A stretch of DNA of 64,000 nucleotides from NCBI GenBank assembly GCA_964017145.1, contig OZ024849.1, positions 1,364,001 to 1,428,000 of the forward strand, given 5' to 3'. The first letter of the stretch is position 1, and every line of letters begins with the position of its first letter. The notes under the pieces were generated by a model. That model did not search any database. It saw only the letters and a list, made by a program, of their open reading frames with translations, and was not told where the DNA came from. The DNA comes from Agrocybe praecox. Taxonomy: Eukaryota; Basidiomycota; Agaricomycetes; Agaricales; Agrocybaceae. Made by a program: the position numbers and the translations under genes. Positions 45,820-57,133 of the stretch are shown one piece after another.

Positions 45820-48230
45820 GATGGTGAACCAAGGATCCGTCGGAGTGAGGAGAGCGTTGAGGACGCTTACCATCTTCCCTAGCGTCGGCGTCAAGAGCAT
45901 CGAGAACCCTCCCGATCTGGCCAACAGCATTTCCGACATGCGAATGCTCTCTACAGTCGTCGACATGGCCGAAAGGTCCACTGGCTCCACGAGGTTGTTC
46001 GTCAGCTATGCCAAAGGGGAGATAGAGGAGGAAGCGATCGCCGACGAGGTTGTGGCTGACGAGGATCATGACGGGGGCAATGATTGTGCAGTTGATCCTT
46101 CCTTTCGTCAAAGATGCCGAAGCACTCGAACTTTACACACAGCAGTTTTTTCGGGCCCGAGGGCAACCTAGAAACGGAGTTCTTTCGGTTTCGAGACCAG
46201 CCTATCTCCGGAAGCTCCAACGCAGAGTCCTTTCACATTCCCAACTTCGCTATCCCTACCCGAGATTATTCTGATATCACGCACGCCTCCTCCTCCTCCT
46301 CTTCCATCGCCATTGACGGCATCACAGTCGATGCCCACCCTTCCATCTCACCACTCGTTAGTGACTCGGACGGGCTTTGCACCCCCTTCGAGGAAGCGGT
46401 CACTCTTCGCGATGGACAGGACCAGAGTCTTCTTGCGGAGACCACTGACGATAACGGCGTCCACGTCGATGAGCCCGAAGTCGCTTGCGACGCCGTTCAG
46501 AAGGACCTTGAACCCGAAACAGCAGTCTCCACAAGCGAGAGATTCGGCCCTTTTGCTCGGACATCATGGTGCATATCTTAACCTCGAAAGGGACTCGTAC
46601 TGCTGTGACGCCGTGGATCCCAACCCACTCCAAGCTCTCTACATCCAGGCATAAGGTAGGCGTCACCAGGAACCAGCACCCTTACGTAATCATATTATGT
46701 AAGCGCCAAGAGCGGCAAAATCTGCCCTCCCGAAAATTAAAAAAATGAAAGTTGGTCCCAACATGATTTTGAGCACGAAATAAATATGAGCAAATTTTGA
46801 TTTTTTTTAGAAGCAAAATTTGCTCTGTATGAACACCTAATTGCTATAAAACATGACTTGAAAATGTTATAAAGTATTCTTTTAGCGTTGTTCAATGAAT
46901 GAAGCTCTCTCTCTTCATCTTATCTTGATCTTATCAGAGCATGTGATGGACGTTTCTACATAAATCAATCACGTGACTGTATTACATAAGCGGCAAAATA
47001 TAAGATCAAAATTTTTGAATTTTTTTTCTTTTATTGTTAAACGACGTTTTAGCACATTTGGGGCGTTTTTGTCAAAAAAATATTTTGTCTTAATATTTTG
47101 ACTTAGAGAACATATTTTTTGAAAGTAAAACCGAGGAGTTGCTCAGAAGCCCTGTAAGAATGATCCCTAGGAATCAAAAATGGCATTAAAAATATGTGGT
47201 GATAGTTATTGAGCTCGTCGTCCACCGGGTATCTTGCTTACATAAGGGTGCTGGTTCCTGGTGACGCCTACCTTACGAAGCGGATGTTGTCTGCCATACG
47301 GTCCGGATTCTTTAGCGACTGCTAGATCGCTTGAAGTTGTTGAATACAATACAAGACGCGAGTCGTCTCTGAAAATGGAACCGAACGCGCGGTTGACACC
47401 GTTCCGAAGATTGGCTCTGCCTTGATGAAGTGGGGAGGTCGTGGTGGTGTTCCGAGCTTAGCTTCTGCTTCCCGGACTGCAAACATGTTGGACCAGGACG
47501 CGATACCGACGGCTGTGACAGAGTCTTCAGAGGACAAGCGTTCAATATGGGTTGACCGGTACGTTCTCATTACCTTGATCTGCAGAACGTATGACACGAA
47601 GTGAATTGGCTATGTATGGTCCATGGGAAGTTCCTTTTAATTGACCTAGCATAATAGAAAAGATGTCTTTATATTCTCTAACTATCTCTTTCAGCGAAGT
47701 CAATCTTCTTTCGTTCCTTCGAGTGCTTGATCCTGGACAAAGCACGGGAAGAACGTGAATGGAAGAGGACGGCGTGACTGTGGAACCCAACGAAGAGGAA
47801 GATATATGGGGTGGTAAGGATGAAGAGGTATATTTTAATGCCCTTTTCCTGTCTTATAACTGATGACATCCATATTACATTAGCCCGATGGTAATGATAC
47901 CCAAAGCCTGCGAACTGATGAAGAGGACCGCGATACATCTTTCATCCTCACCGAACCCCGCTCAACTGGAAATGCGTATCTTGGCAAACCACGGGGGGGA
48001 GAGACGCTTCCAATTTCTTCGAGGAAGGTGGAGCCGAGGTTGGAGGTTGGCCAAAAGTAAGGCAAAACTAGAAAAAGAAAGGGAAACAGGAAGAAGCGCA
48101 AAATTCTGGTGCAGGCCCGGGCATCTTGGCTGGGTATATATAGAAGTGGTTCTAGTGATTCGGAAGAGGAAGAGGAGCCTCCTCCGCGCACGGCCGAGAC
48201 CGTGCAGACAGAACTTGTACCTGCGGAACT
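45820..48230 (+). pseudogene. Decayed gene of unknown function, interrupted by two elements
   Basis: Coding-like plus-strand segments continue from about 45822 to 46653, resume after the 620-bp element at 47276, and run to 48230, where a fold-back element interrupts them. Segments include PDLANSISDMRMLSTVVDMA, a long acidic Ser/Asp/Glu-rich part (ITHASSSSSSIAIDG, LLAETTDDNGVHVDEPEVAC), VPKIGSALMKWGGRGG, and an acidic-to-basic end (VEPNEEEDIWG; TDEEDRDTSF; RKRKGNRKKRKILV; SDSEEEEEPPPR). In-frame stops lie at about 47756 (TGA) and 48058 (TAA), with the frame open on both sides. A basic NLS-like cluster and acidic blocks suggest a nuclear protein, but I do not recognise it. Exon borders are uncertain. 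Confidence 0.4.
46654..47273. mobile_element. 620-bp TIR element with TA target duplication
   Basis: Inverted termini AGGTAGGCGTCACCAGGAACC (left) continue to about 31 bp and match the reverse complement of the right end (GGTTCCTGGTGACGCCTACCT) almost perfectly. TA flanks both ends (46652-46653, 47274-47275), the signature of Tc1/mariner-type insertion. The interior is AT-rich, contains no transposase, and is probably a non-autonomous derivative. It splits the decayed gene. Confidence 0.75.
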
Positions 48231-48284
48231 ATGAGTGTCCGTTTGTACATTTATGATTTTTTACATACATACTCGAAATTAAAT

Positions 48285-48525
48285 ATTGTCGACCATTTAA
48301 GTAAGATTGTCGACCATTTGAGTGAGATTGTCGACCACTTATGACGGATTGTCGACCATCACAACAGATTGTCGACCATAAGATTAGATTGTCGACCATA
48401 AAATCTCATTGTCGACCATCAAAATCTTATTGTCGACCACCAAATTGCATTGTCGACCCCAAATTTTGTATTGTCGACCACCTAAGTGAATTGTTGACCA
48501 CTTGCATTAACGAATTGTCGACCAC
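48285..48525 (+). repeat. Twelve-unit ATTGTCGACCA array, left arm
   Basis: Twelve near-identical 11-mers ATTGTCGACCA (two with one change) are separated by 8-13 bp of non-repeated sequence, giving a period of about 21 bp or two helical turns. The mirror array is at 49613-49852. Regular phasing suggests protein-binding sites such as subterminal transposase motifs. Confidence 0.85.
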
Positions 48526-48811
48526 TCTCGCCTAACATGATTTTAGCATGCCGTTGCAGCCGGTCTCGCCTAATACTAATTTTGATGCGCATTTCGGCAC
48601 TCCGGCGTTGATAATAATTTAAACTCAGCCTATGCGCGTCGCGCGAGATTCAGAATTATTATTTATTCCACTTTATATTTCATTTCTTATCTTATAAAAC
48701 AAATTTTCCGTGTACATATTAGCTAATACAAAATGTTTCCAAAATTTTAGCTTAATTTACATTGTCCAAACAGTTCGTGCGCTTGTCAAGTCCCATCCTG
48801 CGCGCTGATGG

Positions 48812-49185
48812 ACCGTGGGAATACGGCATGCGCCCAACGCGCACATCGCCGCTCGTTCCTATATCTACTCATAGCGCTTCGCCAATGGACCAGTATTACA
48901 TGAGAGTCCGTACATATGTATATTATTATGCAATAATGATATTCCGGCAAAAAAAATCGACGCCAGGTCCTTCTGAGAGTTGAAAGCCATCTTACTGTAT
49001 GAAGAAGGACCGTGGGAATGCAATATGCGCCCGACGCGCACCTCGCCGCTCGTTGCTATATCTACTCGTAGCGCTGCGCCAATAAACCAGTATTACATGA
49101 GACACCGTACATATGTATATGACTATTCAATAAAGATATTCCGCCAAAAAAAACCGACACCAGGTCCTTCTGAGAGCTGAAAGCC
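48812..49185 (+). repeat. Two direct repeats in the fold-back loop
   Basis: Units at about 48812-48982 and 49008-49182 share GGACCGTGGGAAT, GCGCACNTCGCCGCTCGTT and CAGGTCCTTCTGAGAG in order, with about 85-90 percent identity by eye. Both translate to a similar peptide (MRPTRTSPLV, YVYYYAIMIFRQKK / YVYDYSIKIFRQKK), but this may only reflect the duplicated DNA. Confidence 0.7.
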
Positions 49186-49612
49186 AGTCAAGTCCTTGCA
49201 GCCAGCCAGTTGTAACGTCGTGTGACAGCCGCGTCACTGAGACGTGCGTCATAACGTTTAATTCACATAATTCCAATGTCCGAAGCTGTTATTAACGTAG
49301 ATACCAGCTCACCTCACAGCAATCTTGATGGTAGGGACTTGACCAAGACTTGACAGGTGCACGAACTGTCTCAGTCTGTACAATGCAAATTAAGGTATAA
49401 ACAGCTTGTGTTATTTAGTATGTATGTGGCAAAAAAATTTCATAAGGTAAGAAGTAAAATATAAAAAGCAAGAAATAATAATTTTGAGTCTTGCGCGACG
49501 CGCATAGCCTGAGTTTAAATTATTATCAACGCCGGAGTGCCGAAATGCGCATCAAAATTAGCATTAGGCGAGACCGGCTGCAACGGCATGCTAAAATCAT
49601 GTTAGGCGAGAG

Positions 49613-49852
49613 TGGTCGATAATTCGTTAATGCAAGTGGTCGACAATTCACTTAGGTGGTCGACAATACAAAATTTGGGGTCGACAATGCAATTTGGTGG
49701 TCGACAATAAGATTTTGATGGTCGACAATGAGATTTTATGGTCGACAATCTAATCTTATGGTCGACAATCTGTTGTGATGGTCGACAATCCGTCATAAGT
49801 GGTCGACAATCTCACTCAAATGGTCGACAATCTTACTTAAATGGTCGACAAT
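49613..49852 (-). repeat. Twelve-unit TGGTCGACAAT array, right arm
   Basis: Mirror image of 48285-48525 with the same spacers in reverse order. One unit reads TGGTCGATAAT. Confidence 0.85.
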
Positions 49853-50136
49853 ATTTAATTTCGAGTATGTATGTAAAAAGTCATAAATGTACAAACGGAC
49901 ACTCATACTGAGGGTGATGAAACGAGCTTGAAGATGTGAGACGGACAATGATGGGGGTTGTGCAAGGATAACGCAGACAACCGACATATGCACAGGAGTT
50001 CATTGACCAGAGACGCAGTGAGCCTAGTAGAGGGAGGCAAGCGCGAGGAAGTGAGCGAAACAGGAACAGCCGCAATCCAATGCGAACAGACAATGCATAT
50101 AGATATATCGATGGATCTAAGTGGTCGTGAGGAGGA

Positions 50137-50336
50137 NNNNNNNNNNNNNNNNNNNNNNNNNNNNNNNNNNNNNNNNNNNNNNNNNNNNNNNNNNNNNNNN
50201 NNNNNNNNNNNNNNNNNNNNNNNNNNNNNNNNNNNNNNNNNNNNNNNNNNNNNNNNNNNNNNNNNNNNNNNNNNNNNNNNNNNNNNNNNNNNNNNNNNNN
50301 NNNNNNNNNNNNNNNNNNNNNNNNNNNNNNNNNNNN
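50137..50336. other. Assembly gap of 200 N
   Basis: Exactly 200 N, a conventional scaffold gap. It follows the fold-back element by 230 bp. ORFs crossing it are meaningless. Confidence 0.98.
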
Positions 50337-51700
50337 TCAAACACAGTTATTAGCAATCATATACTCAAGTAGCTATAAGGATAAAAGATGACTGTCATTC
50401 TGATTATACATCTTGTTTTGACTGTTCTCATGAGTTTCTGTCCCTTTCTTCATATAGTAACTCCATGAAATCTGAACAATATACAACACAATATGCAGTG
50501 ATGTATAATGTGCATAAATAGAAGTCATACAAGTTTATGAGTGATATGACAGAATATGACAGGATTTTCAGATTGGCTTTGATATTGGGGCCTATAGAAC
50601 TCATCATATCGCAAGGAATATTGTGAATTATGCATTGAAAGCTATGATTTTGACTAATGTCCAAATATGGAAGTTATTTCCCAATTGGGATGTTTCCGCT
50701 TTTTCACTATATTTTAAGAGATTAAACCTACCATGCTTGCTATATAAGGTATCTATAGACTCTTGAAGTAGTCTAACAGTCTTCATGGGGACTTGTGATG
50801 TATAAAAGTATAGCAAAAGTTCGCTTTTTGGACATATTTATAAATAAGTCATATTATTTTTGAACATAATCCAGATGCACTTCTGTGCATCCATCCTTTC
50901 TCTTTGTATTTATGCATTTTTAAAGGTCTTATAAATCATTATAAATCACTAGAACCTATATCCACCTTTTTTTTGTGGCAAAAAAGCGCCCAAAACATGA
51001 GAAATCAGACAATGTAGCCTTTTAGGCATTAATCATGTGAGATATTCCAAACACACATTTGATAAGATAAGATAAGATAATGATAAGATAATGATAAGAT
51101 AATGATAAGATAGGATAAGATAGGATAGAATAAGATATGATAAGATATGATAAGATAGGATAGGATAGAATAGGATAGAATAAGATATGATAAGATAACT
51201 ACTATCTAGATAAGATATTTATTAAAATAGCTACAAGTCAGATAAGATATTCAAAGCATAGCCACAGTAAAATAAAACATTACAGTATAGCCACACATCA
51301 GATTAGATCTAGTGACATTGTCACACTTTTTCTAAAAATGTTTTATATTGTAAAATGTTTTAAAATATGCTAAAATGTTTCAAAGTGCAAAAACATTTTA
51401 AAGGACAAAAATGTTTTAAAAGAAATATTTTGTGCAAAAATGTTTCTACAAAAACATTCTAAAGGGCCTATTAGGTTGTTTATTTATCAGAAATTAATCA
51501 ACCTAATAGGTCCTTACTGTGGTTCACTGAAGTGATTAATCTATGCGTCCGTCAATCCATCAGCATTCAATTATTTTACAGTCAGTAATCTAATAATGTC
51601 CATAGTCTAGGATAACATGGAAATAGGCGAGATTGGTCGGTCAACCCAAATCCTGTGATATCGACCCTCGAAAATGTCCGAGCTAAATATAGATGACAAG
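50337..51700. other. AT-rich region with GATAA microsatellite
   Basis: At 51061-51235 there is a long imperfect array of GATAAGATAA/GATATGATAA units. Further AAAATGTTTT-type inverted repeats fill 51335-51445, and a hairpin GGGCCTATTAGGTTG...CAACCTAATAGGTCC lies at about 51464-51513. Repeated TAGCCACA phrases resemble the interior of the element at 60524-61337, so part of a related mobile element is possible. No gene. Confidence 0.5.
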
Positions 51701-52185
51701 GAGGATAGATACTAAGAAGATAACGAGTCAAAGAGAAGAGAAGAAAGGCCAAAAGAAAGAGACAGAAAAAAATATACGATATAAGATACTATTTTCTCTA
51801 TAGATTTGATTCGCGGTACAAGTGTTTTTTTGTGTGTTGTGTGTGTTGTTCGCCTATGTGGCGATTTTGTGTGGTTTACCGTTTGGGTGGGGGGTGATTT
51901 TTGTTTTTGTTTTGTTTTTGGGGGTGAGAGGGAGATGACGGAAAGACAAAGACAAAGACAAAGACGACGAGAGCAGAGGGTGTGGACAGTAGGGGGCCAA
52001 GTGAAAGGGGGCAGGGGACAAAAGGCAAAACACCAGGTTCCAACTCTCTGCTGAAGTCAAAAAAACATCAAAAATATATGTTGACAGTTGGAAGTTGGAG
52101 CGTCAACGATATACTGCCAATCACCGAACGCCGCCGTTGTCGTGTTCGTATTTACATTCACTGCGGCCCCCGTCCCCTGCTGACC

Positions 52186-53219
52186 CTACGAATAAAGCCT
52201 CGAGTACTGCGAGCCACCCTTCGCAGCAGAAGCAGGGGCATCACCCTTAGCTCTGTCCTCCTTGACCTTGATTGCCACCAGCAGAAGAAGGCCCGGAACG
52301 CGAGCCCATCGGTCCTTGCGACTGAGTAGCCCCAATGGCAGAAGCCACCACGCTCGATGTCGTCCCCATCGCGCCACCTCCACCTGATCCACCGCCAACA
52401 CCAGCCGACGAAGACGACGAGGAGATCGAAGGGGGATACATATTCCCCATACTCGTCGTCGCCACCTGCAAATTCTGCAGCGTGCCCAGGCTCAACATCG
52501 CCTTATTCTTTCCCTTTTCTTCAAGTGCCACCAGGGGACGACAACGACAGCTCACTCCTCACTCTCATCTTCGTCGCTCATGCTTCGCCTCCTTCGGCCC
52601 TATGTCCGTTCGCCTCTCCAGCTCCAGGCAAACTCGTCGTGCTCACAAAGAGCAGAGCAGGCGGAACACATCCACCACCAGGCATCATACCCATACCCAT
52701 GCCTCCATTCTGCACATCCCATCCATTACTCTCCATGCCTATGCCCATCATCCCACCGTTACTCCCACTCCACGCTGAGCCCGACACACCGTTCCCATTC
52801 GCATCCAACTGTCCTACACCCGCCTCATCCATCGTCGCACCGATGAACTGTGCCGCAGGCATACAGCTCGAATAATCCGAGGCGAAGCGCGCGTACACAT
52901 TGAACGCCGCTTCCGGGTAGTCTACCACCAGCGTATTATGTCTCAAGCCTTCAGCCGCAGTCGAGTGCGGGAAGAGGTTGCCTACATCCACGCCGTTAAG
53001 GTTCAGGTTCAGCGCGAGGGTGGGCCGCTGTTGCTGTTGTTGATTGTGCGTCCCATTTCGATTTTGAATTGGGTTTTGCTGTCGGTTGTACAGCTGACAA
53101 AGGAAAACGAGAAAGGGAAACAAAGACCTTCCACGATGAGCATGACGATGACGAGTGACATAGCGATGAACGAGAGGGTTGGGGCCCAAGAAATCTTCTT
53201 TGAAATTGAGGGTATACAA
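52186..53219 (-). pseudogene. Met/Gly-rich hypothetical gene, copy 2
   Basis: On the minus strand a Gln-rich and aliphatic leader (QQQQQRPTLALNLNLNGVD) is followed by PEAAFNVYARFASDYSSCMP, then a Met/Gly-rich block (NGGMMGIGMES, GGMGMGMMPGG). After a frame break near 52580 the rest reads LGTLQNLQVATTSMGNMYPP, a Ser/Gly run and an end related to AKGGSQYSRLYS. Compared with copy 3, the Asp/Glu block has a 5-bp insertion, giving an early stop. The 5' end overlaps, in antisense, the remnant of the transporter last exon (53095-53384). The whole block is duplicated at 58095-59991. The family is unrecognised. Confidence 0.5.
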
Positions 53220-53384
53220 GAGATGGAAGAAGGACTGTTAAACTCGCACAAGTACCAGGACTCAGATATGGAACTGGAACATACGGATGATAGAGTGAGG
53301 GCAGAGGCATCGAGTTCGGGTTTGAAAAGGGAACGCAAGCTTGAAGGGGTGGTGTGGCAGTGCAATCTACACGAGTCCGATTAG
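53095..53384 (+). pseudogene. EamA transporter last-exon remnant (R1)
   Basis: Begins with the same intron acceptor and CTGACAAAGGAAAA start as exon 10 of the transporter copies and follows it to the charged tail (NERVGAQEIFFEIEG, MEEGLLNSHKYQDSDMELEH). An internal deletion and a replaced end (VVWQCNLHESD) distinguish it. No other transporter exon precedes it. The same altered end occurs in the remnant at 59641-59991. Confidence 0.8.
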
Positions 53385-53511
53385 ATTACTTAGATCATGT
53401 ATGTGACCGCGACGCGTACCTAACCGAATCTGCTTGCGACATTGTGATTGTCCTCGGAGTTCTAAATTTACTATCAGACTGCATCATGCTCAATTAGCAA
53501 CTTTCCCTCAA

Positions 53512-54964
53512 ATGTCTGCCATTCTCTCGAGCAACAAGCTAACGGGTGTAAATCCCTCTAAAATTCGTGGCGTCCAGGCATGGGGTCTCGTTGATCTCAT
53601 ACCTGACGCTCATTCAGGCGGTGCGCCTGCTTCAGAAAGCTCGACTGGCCAGTCGGCCAATATGTACCGTAATATTGACAAGGAGGAACCCTGCTTTGTC
53701 ACTAAAGGCTCATGTTATACTCACGAGAGAGTGCACTGGGTGAATGTAGTCCGGAGTGACGCTGACGTCAAGAAAGCCGTTGTACGTTGGCCTCTGGATC
53801 TGATCCTTCACAATGTCTTCCCTCATTTCCCATCCTCCTTCAGGAAGACCTGCTCAAAAACGAACTTCGTCTCGTCTATCAGACTTTTTCGTTAGATAAC
53901 ACGGTCAACCTTTCACATCGTAAACTACCATCCTTTCCAATCTCATGCATTTTCATCGCTGATTCTTCCGTCATAAGTTGATCGTACCCTCCATGCTGCG
54001 CTTGAAAAATACGCCTTCTTTGCGATCACCGGATCTTTCGAGACATTGAGAGATTTCATTGCCATGTTGAAGTCAGATAATGAGCGGCGACAGAGAGAAT
54101 TTGATGAAGACGGGGTCGACCCCTCCCGAAAGCTTGATGTGAGTTCTCTCTCGTCTAACCCGTCGGACACCAGAACTCAAGGCTCTCTGTTCCACTTGCA
54201 GTTCCGACACCCTAAGTTCCTCGATCCTCAATATGAATTAGTGGCTCTTCGTCCTGAGCATATGCTTCCTGATGGCAAGGTACTTATCGTGTACAGCCGA
54301 GACGCGAATGGTCAAGTGGTATCACACAAGACATACGTTCCTGGGCCAGATCACACCTTACGCGAATCGCCAGGAGATCTCACCTGTCCCCGCCTCCCGT
54401 CATTTCCGTTTGGTTATCCTCGGAGAACAGGACCCCTGAACCCTTTTCTAGTCATTCTCAATGCTGAGATCAAGTTCAGACGGTCTCTCAGGCAGGAGCA
54501 GCCGCCACCTCTGCTTCTGCCCGCTGACGTTATGAGTCTTATAAATTTGACTATTTCCCTTGTAGAATTGATATACTGGAAGCCAGTCATTCGGCCAAAT
54601 ACACCTGCCGCTGAGCTCTTCCTTACATATGGCCGTGTCACAGACCCCAACCAAGATGCACAATCTATGTCAGAACCATATGATGCAGACATGGGCTATC
54701 TTTCTGATGACAACGAAGGTCAAGTCCCAACTATACGAGCACAGTCATATGGCGCAATTAGGAGGCCAGGGCATGATGCGACTCTGGACGATCGAAGGAA
54801 TTACGGGCAATATTTGCTCTCAGGTAGAGGTAATACAGTGCCACTCCGACGAAGGCCGTTAGCGATCAGAATCTGACCACCTTATGTTAGATCTTCCTTT
54901 CGGCGCCGATGATCAGCGCCTGCTTGAGGAGCTTGCTCAAGCTGATAGGACCAAGCCTTTCTAA
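53512..54964 (+). CDS. HNH-nuclease-like family protein
   Basis: Five exons (53512-53781, 53844-53919, 53978-54138, 54202-54823, 54891-54964) sum to 1203 bp and close in frame at 400 residues. The layout resembles the expanded Agaricomycete HNH-like family: CFVTKGSCYTHERVHWVN near residue 65, a helical part, then VNLSHLDRTLHAALEKYAFF, and in the C-terminal half YELVALRPEH and TGPLNPFLVILNAEIKF. The canonical H-N-H residues are partly replaced, so catalysis is uncertain. The last exon adds LPFGADDQRLLEELAQADR and a proper stop. It sits between transporter remnants R1 and R2. Role unknown; a nuclease or former homing-type domain is inferred. Confidence 0.55.
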
Positions 54965-54971
54965 CGTCCAG

Positions 54972-55260
54972 ACGTTTCTCACCATGGGTATTCAACGAGT
55001 ATGACAAACGACCGGAAGAATTTCAATGGCAATCTATGCCAAGATCGCGTTTGAAAGAATAGTCTCCCATGGTGTACCGACTGCGTTGTCAGTGATCGTA
55101 ACACTGCTTATTATTGTATGACGCTGCTGCAAGCTCTTTATTTTTATCTGATTTTCGATAGATTTCTCATGGGTCTTTTGCCTTACTGTACAACTGACAA
55201 AGGATAAGAAAAGGGAGAAAGGAAAGGAAGACCTTCTGCGATGAGCATGATGACAAGCGC
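54972..55260 (+). pseudogene. EamA transporter exons 9-10 remnant (R2)
   Basis: Starting right after the HNH-like gene, 54972-55125 matches exon 9 of the transporter, including its acceptor CCAG and the AVPTALSVIG region, but has small indels and a stop. The intron 9 acceptor at 55190 reads TACAA instead of TACAG, and only the first 60 bp of exon 10 follow. From 55262 to 55500 the sequence matches 25200-25440 instead, so the junction marks a recombination. Confidence 0.75.
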
Positions 55261-55756
55261 AATCTTTAAAGGCTCGAGTCCTCCTTCCGCTGCCTGCTGT
55301 TTATGCCTCCTCTCCCCCTCCACTCAAGCTCAAGACTTCCCCCATTACAACCTTACTCTTTCCATACTCGCATCTACTAAGTATTGAATACGCTTCGAAT
55401 CTGCTCTATTTTGGGGATGCTGTTAGACTGCCGAGTTAGGCGCCCAGATCCTGATGATTGCCGCTGTCGACTCGAAATGCTTCGTGATCTTGGTTGAGCT
55501 TGGTCTGGTGTAGTACCGGGGTAGGTAATGAGTCTTATACAAGGTTTGATACGTACATGTGGATGTATCTGACTATTAAATCCCATGGTATAGTAGGATT
55601 TAGATGCACTATGAAAGTGAACGGGGCTGTACTACATTGCACTGCAGCAGCGTGACCGGCCGTCTGGGGAAAGCGAAAGACTCTTATATCGATAGCCTTT
55701 GTACTACGATCCATAAACTGTCGCCCTTACTCCCTATCGCATATCCATCCTCACTC

Positions 55757-56673
55757 GACCGCGCCCAACATCTTTTCTCTCATCGAATCAGGACAACTTC
55801 GCCGTAGGATCCGATAAGACGTCTAGGGCGTTCAAATGGACACTCAAAATCAAAGCCCTGTTTATCAAGAAGTCAAGAAACGACCTTAAGCTCGACCTGA
55901 GCCATATCAAGTCAGCTCTTACGATTCTCGCTGCAGTTGGGGACCTGTCTCCTGTACCAGGACTGAGCGGAGTAGTGGAAATAACGCTCAAACTTGTCAG
56001 GATTGTTGAGGTGCGAATTGAGACTTCGAGATTCTTGGATTCTCTAATGCATATTATTTGTAGGTCGCACAACATAACAAGAAGGCTGCAAAAGCTGTCG
56101 CTATGCGAGCCTTTGGGCTTGTTCAGATTATTTCTGATTCATCCCTGGTGGTATTCGATAACGAGGTGGATGTACCTTCATTCATTCGTGAATTTGAAAC
56201 GTAAATGCCTTGTTACTACTGTTCCTCTTATTTTTTCTAATCGTCAGACTATCCGTAGCGCCCTAACTGAAATATCAAACACTATGGAATCCATCGTTCT
56301 CAAGGATATACGCTGGTACAAGAAGATCCTCACTTGCGAGGCGGTGAAAGAGAAAATCATGGATTGTGGAAACCTCCTCGACCGACATGTCGAGCGCTTC
56401 CAGGTACGTCCTTTTTTCATCGTTTTCTTCCATATACTTATCACCTACGATTCCAGGTGGAAATTGCTTTGGCACACAGACAGACCCTGGAGCGACACCG
56501 CACCGAGTCCTTTGCACAGAAAGAATTATATTTGACCACTCTTTTTTCCACTCTTCAGGTGAGCTGGAAGAGAAGCCTAGTCCCTTTCTGTACTTATCAT
56601 TGAATCCACTCGACAGGAACACAACGACGGTTTGCGTCGAGAGATCAAAATAGTCACTCTAAGTTCTTTTTAA
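55757..56673 (+). pseudogene. MLKL-like copy E (5' eroded)
   Basis: Most divergent copy. The four-helix part is intact and correctly spliced (exon 1 end 56010; 56064-56200; 56259-56403; 56457-56558; 56617-56673). It has SPVPGLSGVVEI, EKIMDCGNLLDRHVERFQ and a stop at 56671. The N-terminal linker is mostly missing: the frame is open back to about 55757 with traces of the family (SSNQDNFAV), but no suitable ATG is found and the block before it is eroded. It could be expressed from an unseen upstream exon, but a 5'-truncated pseudogene is likelier. Confidence 0.65.
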
Positions 56674-57133
56674 TTTTTTAATTTTTAGCACATTAACTTA
56701 TTCATGAGTCGTTGGTATAAGCGTAGTTTGATTGGTATGTTTTACAGCCGGGGTAAGTCGGCCTCTAACAGCAGAGGATCTTGGGAGCCTGGGCCTAGGC
56801 CTACAATTTCAAAGCATTTCATGCTTGTGTGTACGTCATTGGAGTGCCAGCCGGCATCGGCACAAGCGTGTTCGCCCCACCACATCTCGTGCTCCACTGA
56901 CTGTCCATAGCACGGGGTCTTACGGAACGGCCGGCCTCGGCGTCCAGCCGAGGAAATGGTGAGCTGATGGGAAAATTACTTTGCGCTTGTCTGGACTCTG
57001 CTCATCACCACCATTGTGCCAGCCAGCATCGTCGTCCGGCGGTCATATAACATACCGTACTCGTTTTTCTTAATCTCTACCTGATTTTCTACTTATTTAA
57101 CTGATTTCCTCGGACTCAAGATTCCTGACGGAA
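56674..57133. other. Intergenic region
   Basis: No gene supported; the AG-rich part near 56750-56960 contains ORFs without motifs. Confidence 0.4.

Larger units (their letters stand above)
48231..49906. mobile_element. Fold-back transposon with iterated GTCGAC arrays in both arms
   Basis: Two arms of about 480 bp (48231-48715 and 49425-49906) are inverted copies. The outer 300 bp differ at only about three positions, and the inner part is more diverged. The ends are ATGAGTGTCCGTTTGTAC and its complement. ACT on both sides (48228-48230, 49907-49909) fits a 3-bp target duplication. Each arm holds twelve copies of an ATTGTCGACCA motif at about 20-bp spacing. The central loop carries two direct repeats of about 180 bp and a further nested inverted repeat (GTTCGTGCGCTTGTCAAGTCCC at 48772 against GGGACTTGA...GTGCACGAAC at 49336). 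No transposase is encoded. Confidence 0.85.

Noticed and set aside
48285..48525. CRISPR-like array (regular repeats with unique spacers)
   Set aside because: Repeats are 11 bp with 8-13 bp spacers, the array is mirrored with the same spacers in the other arm, and the host is a fungus; these are subterminal transposon motifs.
49903..50372. ORFs across the N stretch
   Set aside because: Produced by unknown bases in the assembly gap.
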